50,282 nt of DNA, from positions 1 through 50,282 of the forward strand of contig NZ_BJMN01000060.1 in the NCBI RefSeq assembly GCF_006539185.1, written 5' to 3'. Below the pieces are notes generated by a model that was given only the letters and a program-made list of their open reading frames with translations, was not told where the DNA came from and searched no databases. Positions 1 through 7,299 of the stretch are shown here, piece by piece (position 1 is the first letter of the stretch; the number at the start of each line of letters is the position of its first letter). Origin of the DNA: Streptomyces gardneri (GTDB lineage: Bacteria; Actinomycetota; Actinomycetes; Streptomycetales; Streptomycetaceae). Both the position numbers and the translations under genes were made by a program.

Positions 1-1458
1 CCTGGCCAGCAGACCGTGGTTGAGCTCCCCCGGGTAGATGTCGGGAATCGCGTGGTCGCCGGCGGCCGAGACGATCGCGAGGAGGCATTCGTGGTCGACG
101 ATCTGGGGCGTCCAGACGAACGGACCGACCCGCACCGAGCCGCCCGCCGGAATCGGTGCGGTGATCACCAACGTACCCAGCGGCTGGAAGTGCGTCGGCC
201 ACATCATCCCCGTCCCCGGATCACACCGGTACGTCCGCACCTCGGCGACGCCGGCCGCCGCGGGCGCGGTGCCGCGGTTGTGGACGCGGACGTACAGGTA
301 GTTCGGCCGGTCGTTGATCGGCGCCTCGTGGCCGAGCTCGGGGTCGTCACCCGTACTCACGTCGTTGTTGCGGACCCAGATGTCGGGCGAGGTCCAGAAC
401 GGCACACCGCTCGGCTGGGCGCCGGTGTCGGTCGGGTTGTCCCGGATGTACAGGTCCACCGCCGAACTCGCCTCGTCGACGGCCTCCAGCGTCTCGGCGA
501 GCAAAGTCGCCAGGGTGATCCTGGTGACGTCGGCGAGGTAGCCGTAGTCGAGCGTGGCCGGCGCGTCGGTCGTGCGGTGGTAGTGCGGGTTGCCCTCGCC
601 CTCGTACGCGCCGATGGTCACGTCGCCGTGTGCTTCGAACGGCATGTAGTCGCTGGAGTAGATGTGGCCGAGCTTGACCGGCAGGGTCGTGTAGTCCGCT
701 GCGGCCTGCGCCATGACCGCGCCGAAGGCCAGGGACGCGGCGTCGTTGCCGGCCACGGCGTTCCCGATGTCGCGTTCCACGGTCACGGAGCCGTCCGCGG
801 GCGGTCTGCCCACCATGTCCAGGTTCACGACCCGGAAGACCTGTGCGCCCGCCGCGTGGAGCTCCGCGGCGTACGCGGTGGCTCCCCACAGGCCCTGTTC
901 CTCGCCGGAGAACGCCACGAAGCGCACGGTGGAGGTGAGCGCGACGGGTTCCAGGAGGCGCGCGATCTCGAGGACCGCCGCGACCCCGCTGGCGTTGTCG
1001 TCCGCCCCGGGGGCGCGTGCCGTCGCGTCGTTCAGGTTCTCCATCCGGCTGTCGTAGTGGCCGCACAGGATGATGACGGGGCTTCCGGCGTCCGTGCCCG
1101 GTTTGGTGCAGATCACGTTGTCGGCGCTGTGACCGGCGTTGGACCAGGTACGCAAGGTGACGTCGCCGTATCCCGCGGCCTTGAACCGGTTCGCGATCTC
1201 CTCCGCGGCCTGCTCGACGAGCGGTGAGAACGTGTGCCGGGTGTGGAAGGAGGCGAGGGCCTCGACCGTCTCTCTCAGGGCGTCCGTCGACACCAGCTCG
1301 ACGAGCGCCGCGACGAACTTGTCGGGCAGGGTGCCCGTCCACTTGCGCCGGGTCGGTGCGACGAGTGTGGCGGGGCCGGGCGGGTGCCCCTTCTCGGGGG
1401 AGACGAGCGGCATGCCCGCCCCCGCCACCGCGTCACGGTCACGTTCCACGCGAGCCAT
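1..1458 (-). CDS. M28-family zinc aminopeptidase with C-terminal beta-rich domain (partial, 3' end outside window)
   Basis: 486 codons lie in the window and no stop is reached at the left edge. Family M28 enzymes are co-catalytic two-zinc exopeptidases. The expected ligands are visible: H124 and D126 in GHYDSR, D144 in PGADDNASG, the E176-E177 pair in FSGEEQG, D204 in NLDMVG and H294 in HYHRTTD. Residues 1-60 are hydrophilic and contain no signal peptide, so export by Sec or Tat is not evident. From V334 the protein continues into a Trp/Pro-rich beta domain (motifs PFWTSPDIWVRNN and YLYVRVHNRG) also present in the upstream gene. The ATG follows that gene's stop by only 9 bases, with a GAGG ribosome site overlapping the stop, so the two are probably co-transcribed. 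Family assignment is firm; substrate and location are unknown. Confidence 0.9.
   Translation of the reverse strand, partial: MARVERDRDAVAGAGMPLVSPEKGHPPGPATLVAPTRRKWTGTLPDKFVAALVELVSTDALRETVEALASFHTRHTFSPLVEQAAEEIANRFKAAGYGDVTLRTWSNAGHSADNVICTKPGTDAGSPVIILCGHYDSRMENLNDATARAPGADDNASGVAAVLEIARLLEPVALTSTVRFVAFSGEEQGLWGATAYAAELHAAGAQVFRVVNLDMVGRPPADGSVTVERDIGNAVAGNDAASLAFGAVMAQAAADYTTLPVKLGHIYSSDYMPFEAHGDVTIGAYEGEGNPHYHRTTDAPATLDYGYLADVTRITLATLLAETLEAVDEASSAVDLYIRDNPTDTGAQPSGVPFWTSPDIWVRNNDVSTGDDPELGHEAPINDRPNYLYVRVHNRGTAPAAAGVAEVRTYRCDPGTGMMWPTHFQPLGTLVITAPIPAGGSVRVGPFVWTPQIVDHECLLAIVSAAGDHAIPDIYPGELNHGLLAR
85..424. repeat. Direct repeat copy A (shared C-terminal domain DNA)
   Basis: This 340-base stretch aligns with 2158-2497 at a constant offset of 2073 bases, with no insertion or deletion. 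By eye I count about 33 mismatches (roughly 90 % identity). Both copies are read on the minus strand and encode the same domain of two neighbouring peptidases. Mismatches cluster in one block around 229-276, and long stretches are identical. Confidence 0.92.
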
Positions 1459-1467
1459 CGTTCCGCC

Positions 1468-4239
1468 TCAGCCGGTGTTGTGGTCGGGGAGGCAGTAGGC
1501 GCAGCCGTTGTATCCGCGGGCGAGCGCGTCCTCGATGCGCAGGAAGGGCACTTTGCTGCCGGGCCCGAGTTTCGGCCAGTACGGGCAGGTGTTGATGTGG
1601 ATCTCGCCGCTGCGCGGGTTGCCGAAGAAGAAGTCGTCCAGCTCCTTCACGGCCGTGATCTGGATCGTCATGCGTCCGACGACCGTTCCGTCCTGGTACT
1701 GCGTGGCGACGAAGGGATAGCGCTTCATGTGTTCGGCCTGGTGTGAGAAGTCGATCGTGATCTCGGCCGTCACCTGGTCGTCGGCGTCGAGGCGGTACCC
1801 GTCGACGACGGCGACCTTTCCGCCCTTCATCTCGATGGTGCTGCGTACGGCTCCGGTTTCCTTGACCTCCAGATCGGTCAGCGTCGCGGGTTCGATCATG
1901 CGGCTCAGCGTGCGGACGGAGATGCGTGTGTCCTCGGGCAGTGCGCTCGCGTCGAGTTCCCAGGAGCCGTCGGTGGCCTTGAGGCCGCCCCGCAGCGTGA
2001 TCGTCATGCGGGTCTTGCCGCCGGGCGCCGCCATCTGCGGGGCCACGTTCCGCTGCCCCACGTTGTTGTCGAAGCGCACGATGCGGTCGTTCGGCACCGG
2101 CCCGTTGACGGTGGCGGTGATGGCCGGGTCCTGCGCGCCGTGGACGACGGCCACCAGGCATTCGTGGTCGACGATCTGGGGCGTCCAGGCGAACGGACCG
2201 ACGCGCACCGAGCCGCCCGCCGGAATCGGTGCGGTGATCACCAACGTACCCAGCGACGTGAAGTGCGTCGGCCACATCATCCCCGTGCCAGGGTCGCACC
2301 GGTACGTGTCGACCTGGAACCCGCCGGCCGCGGCCTGCTGGATCCCGCGGTTGTGGACGCGGACGTACAGGTAGTTCGGCTGGTTGTTGATCGGCGCCTC
2401 GTGGCCGAGCTCGGGATTGTCACCGGTACTGATGTGGTTGTTGCGGACCCAGATGTCGGGCGAGGTCCAGAACGGCACACCGCTCGGCTGGGCGCCGAGG
2501 TCCGTGTCGCTGTCCGAGATGTAGAGGTCCACCGGCCGCCGTGCCCACAGTCCCTGAGCGATGAAGGCCTCGTCCATCACCTTGCTGTAGAGGCCACCGG
2601 TGAGGGCGGCGTCGGCGGTGATGCAGCCCTGGGCCATGCTCACGGCGTGCGCGGCACTGCTCGTGATGTCGTCGGGCACGATGAGCAGCATCTCCATCAT
2701 CGTCTTGATCATGGCGTCGGCCGCCTCGACACGGACGGCGGCATCGGGCGAGTCGCCGCCCATGCCCAGGTAGCACCGCCACAGCGCCGTGCCCAGCATC
2801 GAGTTGCGCAGGTTGCGGCTGTAACTGTTGAACCCCGGGTCGTCGAACCGCTGGGTCAGATCGAGCCTGCGCTCCGAGCTCCACTGGTCGGACGCGTTGT
2901 TGTCGAAGGGGAACGTCTCGGTGCGGCGGTGTCCGTTGAGGTTGAACCGGTCACGGTAGATGGCCGGGAGGGCGTCGCAGACGCTGTGCTCGTATGCCCC
3001 GGAACCGCCGTGCTCGGCGCCCAGCCACTGGAACACACCGTGGACGTACTCATGCGCGACGACGCCGAGGTCCGCGGCGTCGGGGACGCCGCCCTCGCCG
3101 AAGCGGATCCGCGGGGGCGTCGCCGAGCCGATCCACTCGCTCTGGTCCTCGAAGTCGTACGCCTGCGGGTCGACGTCGACCTTCTCCATGCTGCCGTTGA
3201 GCGTCGGGTTGCCGAGGGCGCGGAGATAGCGGGCAACGGCGTCGAGCCAGTAGTAGGCGTTCGCGCTCAGGAAGGCACGGTTCTGGGGGTAGGTCTCGTA
3301 GGAGAAGGTCGCGGTGTTCTCGGCGGGCTGCGCGAACGCCGGGGTGTCCCAGTCGTTGCAGCGGAACCAGTCCCCGTCGAGTTGGAAGATGCCGTTGACG
3401 GCCGTGGCGATCTCGGCCTGGACGTCGTGCCGGAAGGGGTTCAGGTCGGCCGCGGTCGACGCACTGGAGAGCGTGCCGTCGTTCGACTCGGTGACGGGAT
3501 CGGGCACGAAGACCTTGAGGCTCGCCGTCACGTACTTGCCCAGGAGCTCGATCCACAGCAGCTTGCCGGAGATGGCGTCGACGACCACACGGAAGTGCTC
3601 GAAGGGACCGGTGGTCTCGACGGAGAGGTCGTGTACGAGATGGAGCGTCCCGTCCGGCTTCCTCCTGCCCTTCTTCAGCAGCTCGATCGAGGCCGTGGGG
3701 TAGTCCTCGTCCGGCAGTCCGGGCCTGGTCGTGTCCCGGAGGTAGGCGAGTTCGTCCTTGAAGATGCTGGCGGTCTCGTAGTCCTTCCGGAAGGGCGCGA
3801 GTGCGACCCGTTCGACGTCCTCGACGTCACGGGCCTCGCTCGGGTCGGGAGCGTCGGCGACCTTGAGGTCACCCCCGTTGTCGACCTGGACGACGCCGGC
3901 CTGCTCGATGTCGGCGACGGCCTGGACGGTGGCGCCCAGGACGGGAAGGCCCTTGTGGAACTGCTGGTAGCGCACGCGCAGGGTGGCCGCGCCTTCGCTG
4001 GAGTCCACCTCCCGCAGATCCATCCTGTCGGCCTTGAGGTCCTTCGAGCGTGCCTTCATGAACGAGTCGATGGCCTTGCGGGCGTTCGACGCGCGGCCCA
4101 GGGTCGCCCCCGGATCGACGAACTTCCGCAGCACGCCGCCGGAGTCCTTCCGTTCACCGACGTCAGGGACCAGCCTCAGGGGCTCGTCCGCCTTGGGCCC
4201 CGACCTGCTTCTCTGCTTCTGTACGTCTTCCCGGCCCAT
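1468..4239 (-). CDS. M4/M36-like (gluzincin) metallopeptidase with FTP/PepSY-like propeptide, beta-rich domain and Cys/His tail
   Basis: This is a protein of about 923 residues. The N-terminal third resembles the FTP/PepSY propeptide of thermolysin and fungalysin precursors (RYQQFHKGLPVLGATVQA near residues 93-110). The catalytic HEYVH lies at about 396-400, followed 17 residues later by E417 in AYEHSVCD, the probable third zinc ligand; this spacing is slightly shorter than in thermolysin. From about V570 comes the same beta-rich domain as in the downstream M28 gene. The last 45 residues carry H-x-x-T-C, then GYNGCAYC, a pattern like the Ada-type zinc-binding fold. The first 40 residues are charged with no signal peptide, unusual for a protein with a propeptide. 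Two ATGs are adjacent; AAGGAG sits 6 bases before the second (4239), so I prefer it. Fold assignment is good, exact family uncertain. Confidence 0.85.
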   Translation of the reverse strand: MGREDVQKQRSRSGPKADEPLRLVPDVGERKDSGGVLRKFVDPGATLGRASNARKAIDSFMKARSKDLKADRMDLREVDSSEGAATLRVRYQQFHKGLPVLGATVQAVADIEQAGVVQVDNGGDLKVADAPDPSEARDVEDVERVALAPFRKDYETASIFKDELAYLRDTTRPGLPDEDYPTASIELLKKGRRKPDGTLHLVHDLSVETTGPFEHFRVVVDAISGKLLWIELLGKYVTASLKVFVPDPVTESNDGTLSSASTAADLNPFRHDVQAEIATAVNGIFQLDGDWFRCNDWDTPAFAQPAENTATFSYETYPQNRAFLSANAYYWLDAVARYLRALGNPTLNGSMEKVDVDPQAYDFEDQSEWIGSATPPRIRFGEGGVPDAADLGVVAHEYVHGVFQWLGAEHGGSGAYEHSVCDALPAIYRDRFNLNGHRRTETFPFDNNASDQWSSERRLDLTQRFDDPGFNSYSRNLRNSMLGTALWRCYLGMGGDSPDAAVRVEAADAMIKTMMEMLLIVPDDITSSAAHAVSMAQGCITADAALTGGLYSKVMDEAFIAQGLWARRPVDLYISDSDTDLGAQPSGVPFWTSPDIWVRNNHISTGDNPELGHEAPINNQPNYLYVRVHNRGIQQAAAGGFQVDTYRCDPGTGMMWPTHFTSLGTLVITAPIPAGGSVRVGPFAWTPQIVDHECLVAVVHGAQDPAITATVNGPVPNDRIVRFDNNVGQRNVAPQMAAPGGKTRMTITLRGGLKATDGSWELDASALPEDTRISVRTLSRMIEPATLTDLEVKETGAVRSTIEMKGGKVAVVDGYRLDADDQVTAEITIDFSHQAEHMKRYPFVATQYQDGTVVGRMTIQITAVKELDDFFFGNPRSGEIHINTCPYWPKLGPGSKVPFLRIEDALARGYNGCAYCLPDHNTG
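2158..2497. repeat. Direct repeat copy B (shared C-terminal domain DNA)
   Basis: Partner of 85-424, in the same orientation and about 90 % identical. It lies inside the M4/M36-like peptidase gene, in the part coding for residues around 580-695. The high identity between genes whose catalytic domains are unrelated points to a recent domain duplication or gene conversion. Confidence 0.92.
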
Positions 4240-4348
4240 CATGTGCTCCTTGAGACACGCGGAGGGAGGAGCGTTCCCTCGGGCGGAACGCCCCGGTCGG
4301 AAGGGATGGATGTCCCCGACAGGTGGAATCCCCGATGGCTGGATGCCC

Positions 4349-4377
4349 CCGCCGCGGTCGTCAACCGGCCGCGGCGG
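4349..4377 (-). terminator. GC-rich hairpin between two peptidase genes
   Basis: CCGCCGCGG (4349-4357) and CCGCGGCGG (4369-4377) form a perfect 9-bp stem with an 11-base loop. It lies just after the metzincin stop and before the M4/M36-like start. There is no T-run. It may partly terminate or stabilise the upstream transcript; both genes could still be one operon. Confidence 0.45.
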
Positions 4378-4398
4378 TGCGGGCGGTGTCGAGTCCCG

Positions 4399-5271
4399 TC
4401 ACGGCGCCTCCGCGGGGACACGTGTCGGGATGGTCGGGAGCACGATGCGCTCCCGAGCCGAGGACGGAGTGCGGCCCGAGCGGGCGATCTTGAGGAAGTT
4501 CGGAAGCTCGTACGCTTCCGCGGCTTCCAGGTCGACCGTGTACCCGAGGTCTTCCAGGCTCGCGACCGTCAGCCTGCTCAAGGGGTTGTTGCTGCCGTCG
4601 ATGCTCGGCGACATCAGCTCGTTGTCGAAGACGGACTCCCGCCAGTGGCTGCCCGCGCTGCCCAGGCCGCCGACGTTCGCCACCGGCACGGGGCCGGGCG
4701 GTTCTCCGGCGAGCGTGCCGAACTCCTTCATGGCTCCGGGGCCGACGAACGTGGGGTCGTCGCCGGGGAAGTCCTTCAGCAGGCCGAAGTCGGTCCAGAC
4801 GGTGCCGATGCCCAGCACGTGCCCCATCTCGTGCGTGATGACGTCGAGGAGGGAACCCTCGTCCTCCATCTGGGCCAGGTCGGCGCTGTCGAACCTCATC
4901 CGCCCCGTGGCGGGAAGTCCCGCTCCGCTGATCGCGTCGTGCCGACGGAACCGCGTGGGGCCGGCCTGTCCGAGAATGTTCGGAACGTTGTCGACGCCGT
5001 CGATCGGCACGCCTTCGGCATCGATCAGGAGGTCGTCGACGACGACCGTGCCGGTGAAGTCATGAACGATCGCGGTCTCCAGGTCTCCGACGATCACGCG
5101 CGCCCAGCGCTCGGCGGCCTCGGCGAAGACGTCCTTCTGGCTGTTCGTCAGTCCTTGGATGAACCGCACGTCGATCTGGAACGGAGAGGTGGTCTTGGCG
5201 ATTTTCGCTGCACGGTCGCTGTCCGCTACGGCCGTATAGATTTCGAAGGATTGGTAGGTTCGCCTGGTCAT
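4399..5271 (-). CDS. Leishmanolysin-like (M8-type) metzincin metallopeptidase
   Basis: From the ATG at 5271 this encodes 290 residues. The zinc motif HEMGHVLGIG spans H147-G156, and the third ligand is probably H209 in GSHWRESVF. The Met-turn is probably M220 in NELMSPSI. The HW...NELM arrangement is typical of leishmanolysin-like bacterial proteins. The N-terminus (MTRRTYQSFEIY) is not a signal peptide and I see no membrane span, so the protein appears cytoplasmic or exported by an unusual route. The start at 5271 has GGGAG 8 bases upstream; in-frame alternatives are ATG 5286 and GTG 5295. It is the first of three consecutive minus-strand metallopeptidase genes, which suggests a shared job in proteolysis. 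Substrate is unknown. Confidence 0.87.
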   Translation of the reverse strand: MTRRTYQSFEIYTAVADSDRAAKIAKTTSPFQIDVRFIQGLTNSQKDVFAEAAERWARVIVGDLETAIVHDFTGTVVVDDLLIDAEGVPIDGVDNVPNILGQAGPTRFRRHDAISGAGLPATGRMRFDSADLAQMEDEGSLLDVITHEMGHVLGIGTVWTDFGLLKDFPGDDPTFVGPGAMKEFGTLAGEPPGPVPVANVGGLGSAGSHWRESVFDNELMSPSIDGSNNPLSRLTVASLEDLGYTVDLEAAEAYELPNFLKIARSGRTPSSARERIVLPTIPTRVPAEAP

Positions 5272-5295
5272 GGCGCTTGCTCCCATCACGTGCAC

Positions 5296-5687
5296 CCGCC
5301 CTTATCCCCTCCCAAACCAGCTTAAACATGTTCGTAGTTGTAGACCATGCAACCAGATTTGGTTGAGGGTCTCCGGTTCGCGTGGTGTACCTCCTGGGAC
5401 GCCGGAAACCACCCTGTGGACCCTCTGATACGTGGTCAGGGTCGCTCCGGACCCGTGCCGAGGTCCGCATCGGGATTGCCACCTGGATCGCCGTCTTCCC
5501 CAACGCCCGTCGACTACACAGCGTGTGCGAATTCGAGAGTCCTGAGGGCACCTTCAAGCCGATTGAGCCGGCGCCTTGCCCCGTGCGGTATGTGGCGCTC
5601 GGCATCAGCGCGTTCGGGTTCCGCGTACAGGCCGATCGCCACACTGCGTGTCCGCGTGGGACTGCCCCAGCCCCGTCCGCCGCGCAG
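5296..5687. other. Intergenic region without a convincing gene
   Basis: About 390 bases between the metzincin start and the uppP terminator. Positions 5318-5366 are distinctly richer in A and T than the surroundings and include AACCA-gatt-TGGTT (5351-5364), so a promoter or operator for the peptidase genes is likely here. Open frames exist on both strands (e.g. 5382-5705 plus, 5060-5644 minus), but their third codon positions lack the G/C excess of neighbouring genes and they match no family I recognise. A decayed gene is possible. Confidence 0.5.
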
Positions 5688-5689
5688 AA

Positions 5690-5719
5690 GGGCCCGCACA
5701 GCTGACGCTGCGCGGGCCC
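5690..5719 (-). terminator. Terminator after uppP
   Basis: GGGCCCGC (5690-5697) pairs perfectly with GCGGGCCC (5712-5719) across a 14-base loop. On the minus strand it is followed by TTCT. It lies 18 bases beyond the uppP stop. Confidence 0.75.
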
Positions 5720-5737
5720 GTTCTCGTGGCGGCTCCG

Positions 5738-6610
5738 TCAGCCCGCGGACTCGCCCGCGTGGGGGCTCAGGACGTCCGTGCCGATCAGGATGAAGAGGAG
5801 GATGCCCAGCAGGATGCGGTAGATCACGAAGGGCATGAAGCTCTTCGTGGTGATGAACTTCATGAACCACGCGATCACCGCGTAGCCGACGGCGAAGGCG
5901 ATGATCGTGGCGAAGATCGTCGGGCCCCAGGAGACGTGCCCCTCGCCCGCGTCCTTCAGCTCGTACGCGCCCGAGGCGAGGACCGCCGGGATCGCGAGGA
6001 GGAAGGAATAGCGGGCGGCGGACTCGCGGGTGTAGCCCATGAGCAGACCGCCGGAGATCGTCGCGCCCGAGCGGGAGACGCCGGGGATCAGCGCCATCGC
6101 CTGGCAGACGCCGAAGATCAGGCCGTCCTTCACGCCGAGGTCCTTGAGCGTCTTGCGGTCGCGGACGACGCGGTGGCGGCCGCCGGCCTCGTCCCGCGCG
6201 GCGAGCCGGTCGGCGATGCCGAGGACGATGCCCATGACGATCAGGGTGGTCGCGATCAGCCGCAGGTCGCGGAAGGGGCCCTCGATCTGGTCCTTGAGCG
6301 TGATGCCGAGGACGCCGATCGGGATCGAGCCGACGATGACCAGCCAGCCCATCTGGGCGTCGTGGTCGGAGCGCATCGACTTGTCGGTGAGGGAGCGGAA
6401 CCAGGCCGAGACGATCCGCGCGATGTCCTTGCGGAAGTAGATCAGGACGGCGGTCTCCGTGCCGATCTGGGTGATCGCGGTGAAGGCCGCGCCCGGGTCG
6501 TGCCAGCCGGCGAAGGCCGCGGTCAGCCTGAGATGCGCGCTGGAGGAGATGGGAAGGAACTCCGTCAGCCCCTGTACGAGTCCGAGGATGAACGATTCGA
6601 ACCAACTCAT
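5738..6610 (-). CDS. uppP: Undecaprenyl-diphosphate phosphatase (UppP/BacA family)
   Basis: The 290-residue integral membrane protein dephosphorylates undecaprenyl diphosphate to recycle the lipid carrier for peptidoglycan and other envelope polymers, and confers basal bacitracin tolerance. Signature motif 1, GLTEFLPISSSAH, spans residues 14-26 and includes the conserved Glu17. Motif 2, PGVSRSGATI, is in the second half with the catalytic-type Arg. Hydrophobic helices run through most of the length and the size is typical for the family. The gene stands alone on the minus strand, followed by a strong hairpin at 5690-5719. A second bacitracin-type paralogue elsewhere would be usual in Streptomyces. 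Confidence 0.96.
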   Translation of the reverse strand: MSWFESFILGLVQGLTEFLPISSSAHLRLTAAFAGWHDPGAAFTAITQIGTETAVLIYFRKDIARIVSAWFRSLTDKSMRSDHDAQMGWLVIVGSIPIGVLGITLKDQIEGPFRDLRLIATTLIVMGIVLGIADRLAARDEAGGRHRVVRDRKTLKDLGVKDGLIFGVCQAMALIPGVSRSGATISGGLLMGYTRESAARYSFLLAIPAVLASGAYELKDAGEGHVSWGPTIFATIIAFAVGYAVIAWFMKFITTKSFMPFVIYRILLGILLFILIGTDVLSPHAGESAG

Positions 6611-6734
6611 GGGGCTAGGGCCGTCCCGTTATGTACGTGTGCGGTCAGAAGGTCGAGCGCAGCGTACCGTCCCAAGATGACGCGCTCGCGATGAGGCCCG
6701 TGACGGTCCCGTGATCAGGCCACATCGGCTGTCT

Positions 6735-7196
6735 TCAGGCCTCGTAGGGGCCCGAGGTCGTCCATCCCGGCGCCCGGACGTGGGCGCGGAGGCTCGGCCG
6801 GTCGGCCTCTCCGCCGCAGTGGGCGCAGACGACACGGGGGCTGAGGATCTCGCCGCAGTCGTGTTCCAGGACGACGGGGCGGTCGTTCTCGTTGAGGTGG
6901 CGGTCGCCCCAGGCCATCAGGGTCAGGAGCACGGGCTGGAGCTCCTCGCCGGCGGCCGTCGCACGGTACTCGAAGCGCTGCGGGCGCTCGCTGTACGGCA
7001 CGCGCTCCAGGATCCCGGCCTCGACGAGCCGCTTGAGGCGGGCGGTGAGGATGTCGCGCGGGGCGCCGGTGTTGCGCGCGATCCGGTCGAAGCGGTGCAC
7101 GCCGAGGGAGACCTCGCGGAGCACGAGCAGCGCGTACTTCTCGCCGACGAGCGAGAGCGTGTCGGCGATCGAGCAGGGGCGGGGAGCGGCCTTCAT
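6735..7196 (-). CDS. HxlR-family winged-helix transcriptional regulator
   Basis: This 153-residue protein has the HxlR pattern: a Cys near the N-terminus (C8 in PRPCSIADTL), then KYALLVLREV, and a winged helix with GAPRDILTARLKRLVEAGIL around residues 45-64. The C-terminus contains CAHC (about 123-126) with an earlier Cys (about 113), a possible metal site or redox switch. It is divergent from the thiolase gene at 7300, and the 103-base gap contains several CCAAC/GTTGG repeats, so it probably controls the thiolase and itself. A TAGGCT hexamer 6 bases before the ATG suggests a leaderless mRNA. Confidence 0.9.
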   Translation of the reverse strand: MKAAPRPCSIADTLSLVGEKYALLVLREVSLGVHRFDRIARNTGAPRDILTARLKRLVEAGILERVPYSERPQRFEYRATAAGEELQPVLLTLMAWGDRHLNENDRPVVLEHDCGEILSPRVVCAHCGGEADRPSLRAHVRAPGWTTSGPYEA

Positions 7197-7202
7197 GGAG
7201 TC

Positions 7203-7208
7203 AGCCTA
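7203..7208 (-). promoter_or_regulatory. Putative -10 element for a leaderless HxlR transcript
   Basis: TAGGCT (minus strand) lies 6 bases before the ATG at 7196, so transcription would start at or next to the start codon. There is no ribosome site in between. Confidence 0.5.
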
Positions 7209-7268
7209 GGGCAGGAGCAGCACGAGGGTTTGAAAATCCAACCGACTGGGTTATGTTACCGACGAGTG

Positions 7269-7297
7269 TTGGTCCACTTTTCCAACTCAGGAGTTGG
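7269..7297. promoter_or_regulatory. Candidate HxlR operator overlapping the thiolase ribosome site
   Basis: GTTGG (7269-7273) precedes the palindrome CCAACTC-ag-GAGTTGG (7282-7297). Another CCAAC lies near 7238-7242. The palindrome includes CAGGAG, the ribosome site of the thiolase ATG at 7300. A bound regulator would block transcription; in RNA the hairpin could also hide the ribosome site. Confidence 0.55.
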
Positions 7298-7299
7298 TC

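Noticed and set aside
2140..5325. Very long plus-strand open frame (1061 codons) across the peptidase genes
   Set aside because: Antisense to two clear metallopeptidases; the product is low-complexity Val/Arg/Gly/Asp sequence with no family match. High-GC DNA often gives such shadows.
5382..5705. Plus-strand 107-codon frame as a gene
   Set aside because: No ribosome site, no G/C bias at third positions, no recognisable domain, and it ends in the uppP terminator.
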